Below are positions 59,300 through 64,000 of a stretch of DNA of 64,000 bases, piece after piece. This DNA is from Paramyrothecium sp. XJ0827. Its lineage: Eukaryota > Ascomycota > Sordariomycetes > Hypocreales > Stachybotryaceae. Every line of letters begins with the position of its first letter. Within the stretch, counting starts at the first letter, position 1. The position numbers and the translations under genes are program-made. Below the pieces are notes generated by a model, which had not been told where the DNA came from, searched no databases, and saw only the letters and a list, made by a program, of their open reading frames with translations. The DNA lies in assembly GCA_020881915.1 (NCBI GenBank), contig JAJFPB010000002.1, positions 5,777,001 through 5,841,000 of the forward strand, given 5' to 3'.

Positions 59300-61078
59300 A
59301 TGCCAGGGCACAAAGCACCGCGTCCGGTTGGCGCCGTGCCCACCAAGAAGAGGCCGTACGTGCCGAAAGTCAAGGGTATGTCCCGCGTGCTGCAGCCCTG
59401 CGGCTTCAGGGTCCCCGCGGTCGAGGCTGATCTGGATCGCGGACAGGTTGCCATCCTTGCGCGAGACGTCGCATTCACTGCGATCGCTCAGGCCCGCAGT
59501 GCCGGAAGTGCGTCTCCAAGGGCTTGAAGTGCATAGGGCTCGGGTGGGACATCGCCGTGGGCGATGATGTGCTGGCGCCCTTGGCACAGAACGAGGCTTA
59601 TATCAGCTGGCCAGGAGATCTTGACTCGTACGTGAGAACTGATAGTCCCCGATGCAAGGTCGCATGGTCTAACCTTTCAACAGAAGCCAACCATATTTTG
59701 AGGCCGATACACACGATCTGAATAGCTTGAATCCCTTCCAGTCCGTTCCGGCATCAGAACTATGGGCAACATTCGACGAAAGTCCCGCAACCACCATCGA
59801 CACCATCGACACCATCGTCGACCCCGTCTCCACCAGTACAGACCTTTTCCTGTTTGAAGATAATCGTTTGCTGCAGCCAATGTCAGATCCAGTATCATTA
59901 ATGAACAGACAACTATGCTCCCACTGTAAGCAAGACACTCCAGCTTCTCGCATCAGTTGCTGACCACGGCAGTCTCTACGAGGATCGCCTTTGAGATGGT
60001 GGCTATAGATGATAAACACAACGGCTGGCGACATCTCGTCTTGCCGTTTGCCCACTCCGACGACCTCGTCATGAGCGCCGTCCTTGCTGTCGCCTCCTTC
60101 CACAACCACATCCTCAACTCCCCTCACCTCTTCCATCAAGCCCGGTCAACAGCTTCTGTCTCCAACGGAGAGCTGTTGGAACATTTCCCATCATATCTAC
60201 AAATGCACGACTACAAGGTCCTTAGCGGGCTTCGGCAACGGTCTGACTTGGCGCGGTGTGACGTTAAGGCAAGGCAGTCTGTCTTGATCACCATTCTCGT
60301 GTTGCAAGTTGGAGCCATGGTCACCGGCAGGGGCGATTTTCCCTCACTTTATAGGATGCTCGAATCGGCTTTTGAGGCCGTGGGGGGCGAGGCAGGGCTC
60401 GGAAAGGGTGAGGTGGCTGATTTTATCCTCTCGCAGGTCTACAAGTACGTTGGCCCTCCCCTTCCAAGTAGATTCCTTGACTCTAATTCTCTTCGATCAA
60501 GGTTTCGATTCTATGGCGCCACGCTTCTTGACGAAAAGGCTGCCTTACAAGCCATCTGTTCTCCTTCCAACGCAGGACGTCTCCTGAACTCCCTCTCGAG
60601 TCGCTGGCTCAATCAACCAGAACATGGCAGAACCCTCCTTATGATCAACGACTTAGTAAGGCAGGCCATTGACTTCTACGTCGACCAGGCAGGCATAAAC
60701 TCATCCTCAATCACCGAATCTTTTGACCCATCAGATTTAAGCCAGTCAAACTCGGAAGATGTACAAGTGTGTTTTCCTACCAAGAGTCCCATCACGCGGA
60801 TACAAGATTTTGTTGAAAAACTAGACACATTGCTGCGAGACCCAGTGGGTGCCTCATGTGAGCAAGTGCTAATCTGGGCGACTTTCGTGGTGGCGTCAGG
60901 ATGCGTGCTGCAAGAGCACATCTCGTTTTTCGAGCACGTTTTCTCAAGACACTATTCACGCTGCGGTTTCCTCAATGTGGTGGTGGCCATAGAGACTTTA
61001 CGCAGAATCTGGAGCAGACGGAATGCCGAGGAGAGATGGACGGCGTTAATGGCGCAGACGAAGCGGCTAGTAATGTGA
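59300..61078 (+). CDS. Zn2Cys6 transcription factor
   Basis: Exons are 59300-59375, 59447-59627, 59684-59925 and 59973-61078, giving 534 aa. The first intron must be removed to assemble the DNA-binding domain: CHPCARRRIHC followed by DRSGPQCRKCVSKGLKC has the exact C-x2-C-x6-C-x6-C-x2-C-x6-C spacing. A Ser/Thr/Asp-rich linker follows. The C-terminal half is the usual fungal-specific transcription-factor region (GWRHLVLPFAHSDDLVMSAVLAVASFHN). A further optional 57-nt intron (60445-60501) would also keep frame and is plausible. It stands next to the aminotransferase and dehydrogenase genes and may regulate them. Confidence 0.85.
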
Positions 61079-61572
61079 GCAACAATATGCGGGCCGGACA
61101 TAGGATCTGATTTCTTTCTATCATTCAAAGAGGCTAGCGGAACGGAGCAGAGTAAGATTGGGATGACACGTCGATCTTTGCTTAGGAGTGACTTTGGGAT
61201 GTTGGTTTTTCGTATACCTCAGCGTGTTCAATTGATTTACATACAGACACTCAGTCATTTATCCACAGCTCGTGATTCAAGTGGCATTGTTTTATTCAAT
61301 AAATCACACTCACAAACATATTGCAAAGCTCTTACACTATGAAATCGTGACCATAGCAATACCCCTTCTCAAGATGCCTCGATGTAGCCTGAACCTGAGA
61401 TAAGGGGGAGACAATGTGACGTAACACAGAAGGCGAGGCTGTGAATTCATTCCATGCTGTGCTTACTGCCAACTCATTGTTGCGACATGGCTTGACGTGT
61501 CTCTCGTGACATCTCGCAGAGCTTGGTTACCAAGCGAGTAATGGCGTGACGAACAATCGTTCATCGTATTCC
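61079..61572. other. Intergenic region between convergent regulator and P450
   Basis: About 490 bp, AT-rich. No gene seen. Confidence 0.6.
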
Positions 61573-63521
61573 TCATATTTTCCTAAACATGATCGTCTTC
61601 GTAGGATCCGGCAGACTCTGTACTGGGGTCAATAGAATTCTTGAATCGAGCTTCGGAGATGCCACCACTTACCTGAGAGCCATGCAGCAGGTTTTTATGG
61701 CGTTCAGTCACACCAGGCGGGTTTTGGATCTCGTAGTGCTTCAGAATAACCGCCATGATCATCTTGATCTCGTTGGTGGCAAAGAATCTCCCTGGGCATG
61801 CGTGCCTGCCGTAGCCGAACAGGAGACTGCTTGTTCCGACACTGATGAACTGGCTGTTGGCCACGACCTCAGCGGCCTTGGTGTGCGACTTCTCCTTGTC
61901 CTTGGATAGGCGGAGCTTGTAGTACCGGAGTGCGTCGAAGGTGCCGGCATCGGGGAAGAAGTCGTCATCCGCGTTCATTCCACCAGCCGGGGCTTCAATG
62001 TAGACGCCGGCCGGAATATGCTGCCCGCTGGACAAGGTGAAAGGCTTAAGGACTTTGCGTGTAAACGAGCCTATGCCAGTTAGTCCATGCCATGTAAAGC
62101 CCTCTCCTGAAGATAGACCTACCGGGACCGAATGGGTGAACCCGCATAACCTCTTTGAGAAAACTGTCGAGCTTTTTCATGTTTTGCAGCGATAAATTTG
62201 TGAACTCGCCATTAGTAGCAGCTATCGCTTGTTCAACGTCTTCGCGAAGCATCGGAATCAGGTCTGGCATGGCGGCAAGCGTGTACAAACTACTCGAGTT
62301 AGTTTTCATTTATAGAAAATCTCACCGTGGGTGGTTTACTCACACGCTCGTGGTTGTAATAGTGGTCGTGTGGATGGCCGCAAAGCTAATGTTAAGTTGC
62401 ATTCTGGCAATCGCCTCGGAGTCGGAAAAGCCTTCGGCAATTTGATCGTCAATGATCCACTGCAGCATATCGTCTGGCTTCGGGACTCCGTTCTTCGCAT
62501 CTTCCTGTCGCTTGGCAACGACGGGCCGCAAGAGTTCGACTGCTTCTGCCACGCGCTTCTTGACCCGCTTCACGCTGGGAAGGAAAGGGGCGAAGTATGG
62601 TCGGCGCCATTGCGGCACCGCGGCCGCATCGTGGGCAGCCTTGACAAGGTCGATTGTGTAGTTGATGGCCACTTCAAGATACTTCTCGTCGCGGCAAAGT
62701 TCTGGACCAACGAAGACGCGACCCGAAACCATGGCCACGATCCGGAGTAGCTTGGCGAAGATGTAGACTTCGCTAAATTCGTCGGATTGAGGTAGCTCCA
62801 CCGACAGCGCTTCGTACACTTCATCGGAGATGGTTGGGTTCAATCTGACTGTATCAAATGTTAAAAACCATGTCTCGTACTCGTATTATCAGGGATAGTT
62901 GCTCACCCAAGGCTGGGGTCAAGGATGATCTGACCGTGTGGATCAGAATTGGCGAGTCTACCTCCAACCCAGTGTACTCCGCTTGCATGGTCTTGAATGG
63001 CATGAGTTAATGACATGAAAAGAGATGCAGAAAGGTCTCAAGACCTACCTCCTTGATCGCCTCAATGACACTCAGCACATCGTCCGGCAGTTTCCTCAGC
63101 TCGGCCAAGTATTTGCTGGAAACTACAACGGTCTCGGCGGCTGCAACTTGATCAGCAATGGAGCTCTGTGCTTCCAAGGTAATGCGACGTACGTGCTGTG
63201 GTAGCGACACGGAAGAAATCCGCTCCTGCTTTGATCTAAACCAGAGCGTAAGCATTCCAAACAGCAGTGGTAGGCTGAAATCGAGTAACTCACTCTACGG
63301 TAGCCCTCCGCGTACAAATCCCAGGCCGCGCCCGCGCTGAACTCCTTTCTTCGAGCGGTCACCGAGCCACTGCCAACATGAGGGATCTTTGCAAGCGAGC
63401 GGGGTACCAGCAGAGCCTTTGCAAGCCAGGCCGATACCAGAATGGTGACGCATGTTCCAATAAGAGGCCATCGGGAGTTGAGTCCCGTGGGAAAGACAAC
63501 GTCGACCGTTGTGTTGTCCAT
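61573..63521 (-). CDS. Cytochrome P450 monooxygenase
   Basis: Minus-strand exons are 63521-63294, 63228-63049, 62991-62907, 62848-62344, 62289-62123, 62070-61673 and 61617-61573, giving 535 aa. The N-terminal anchor is WPLIGTCVTILVSAWLAKALLV. The K-helix region reads FLKEVMRVHP, and the heme-binding loop FGYGRHACPGRFFA contains the axial cysteine. The short last exon supplies the canonical end SLPDPTKTIMFRKI, which is lost if the preceding exon is read through. The I-helix region (ISFAAIHTTTITTTS) has the AAxHTT pattern common in fungal secondary-metabolism P450s. The second exon has an extra stretch (QHVRRITLEAQSSIADQVAA) that may be an unspliced small intron. Substrate unknown. Confidence 0.88.
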
Positions 63522-64000
63522 CTTTGAAGATTTTAAGACAGCTTCTGCACGATGGATGACGATCAATCGAAAAGGAAATGGAAGTCTCAACGGTTTATGT
63601 AGTGCAACACGAGCGAGGACCTCCTCACGCTTCAGCTGCCTCGCTTAGACCAACAGATGACCGGCTGTTGGGCTCTCGTCGCACTGTCGGTGGGGCTGAT
63701 TCCGCACGCACATGCATGACAGCCGGGATGGGAGTGAAAAGTGTCCGGGAGATTACCTTCCCGTCAATGGGCGCTTCACCATTGGCTGATCCCCCCGACG
63801 GCAGAGGACCCCTTCTCGTTTGGCGCTGCCCCAGAACGACTTGGACTGGCCCGTGCCCCTCGGTTGCGCCCATTGTTGCATTACTGCCCCCTCATTCGCC
63901 TGCAGGTAAAGCTCAGCGATAACCTGCATGGCTGGAGCGAGATCGTCCCTCGCTATGAAGTCGCCCATGCACGACGGGCAGCAAGGGTCGGGGTGTCGGG
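63522..64000. other. Upstream region of the P450 and window end
   Basis: A minus-strand frame at 63753-63968 (71 codons) has no recognised motif and may be the edge of a gene beyond the window or chance. Nothing is called. Confidence 0.45.

Noticed and set aside
61583..61672. Read-through C-terminus of the P450
   Set aside because: A short intron followed by a 45-nt exon gives the canonical family ending, so the read-through tail is not used.

Overview
This is a nuclear genome window from a filamentous ascomycete (Pezizomycotina; Sordariomycetes-like by gene content, but the species cannot be fixed from sequence alone). The signs are many short introns (about 44-130 nt, GT-AG with CTRAY-type branch sites) and families typical of these fungi: UstYa/DUF3328 proteins, a SAT4-type membrane protein, NACHT-WD40 STAND proteins, cerato-platanin, Zn2Cys6 regulators and PNGase A. 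Coordinates of spliced genes below come from exon-by-exon reading with phase checking; every model given with exon coordinates keeps one continuous frame.

Region 1 (1-21 kb) is the most interesting part and looks like an undescribed secondary-metabolite locus for a ribosomally made, Kex2-processed peptide (dikaritin-like RiPP). Its heart is a small secretory precursor at 18693-19400: a signal peptide, then five near-identical 23-residue repeats. Four of the repeats end in a Lys-Arg Kex2 site, and each repeat sits on its own exon between phase-1 introns. Around it lie three UstYa-family genes (13950-15045 minus, 15577-16595 plus, 19926-20900 plus), each with one membrane anchor and two HxxHC motifs; these are the class of enzymes that oxidatively cyclise ustiloxin, phomopsin and asperipin type peptides. 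The same stretch holds two paralogous O-methyltransferases (2547-3984 plus, 8658-10298 minus), a relic of a third (about 13.7 kb), an MFS transporter (5452-7099 minus) and a seven-helix SAT4-type protein (11899-13358 plus). A D-serine dehydratase-like gene at the left edge may be the cluster border. Dispersed repeats recur in the intergenic DNA of this locus.

Region 2 (21-39.7 kb) is repeat-scarred and holds innate-immunity-type genes. A broken fungal N-terminal-domain/STAND-like gene (23002-26155) carries two CpA-to-TpA type stop codons. A very large intact NLR-like gene (26799-33363 minus, 2067 aa) has a SesB-like hydrolase domain, NACHT, WD40-like repeats and C-terminal membrane segments. 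Remnants of a Zn2Cys6 regulator and of a DUF6536-type membrane protein follow.

Region 3 (39.7-52.6 kb) has sparse genes: a secreted PNGase A-like amidase, a cerato-platanin, a two-helix hypothetical protein and an atypical zinc-finger-like protein. They are separated by long gene-free stretches with small tandem duplications.

Region 4 (52.6-63.6 kb) is dense. It holds a secreted GMC oxidoreductase, a divergent pair of (methyl)malonate-semialdehyde dehydrogenase and GABA/beta-alanine aminotransferase, a Zn2Cys6 transcription factor, and a cytochrome P450. The middle genes form a plausible beta-alanine/GABA catabolic unit. I recognised no rRNA, tRNA, CRISPR or intact transposon.
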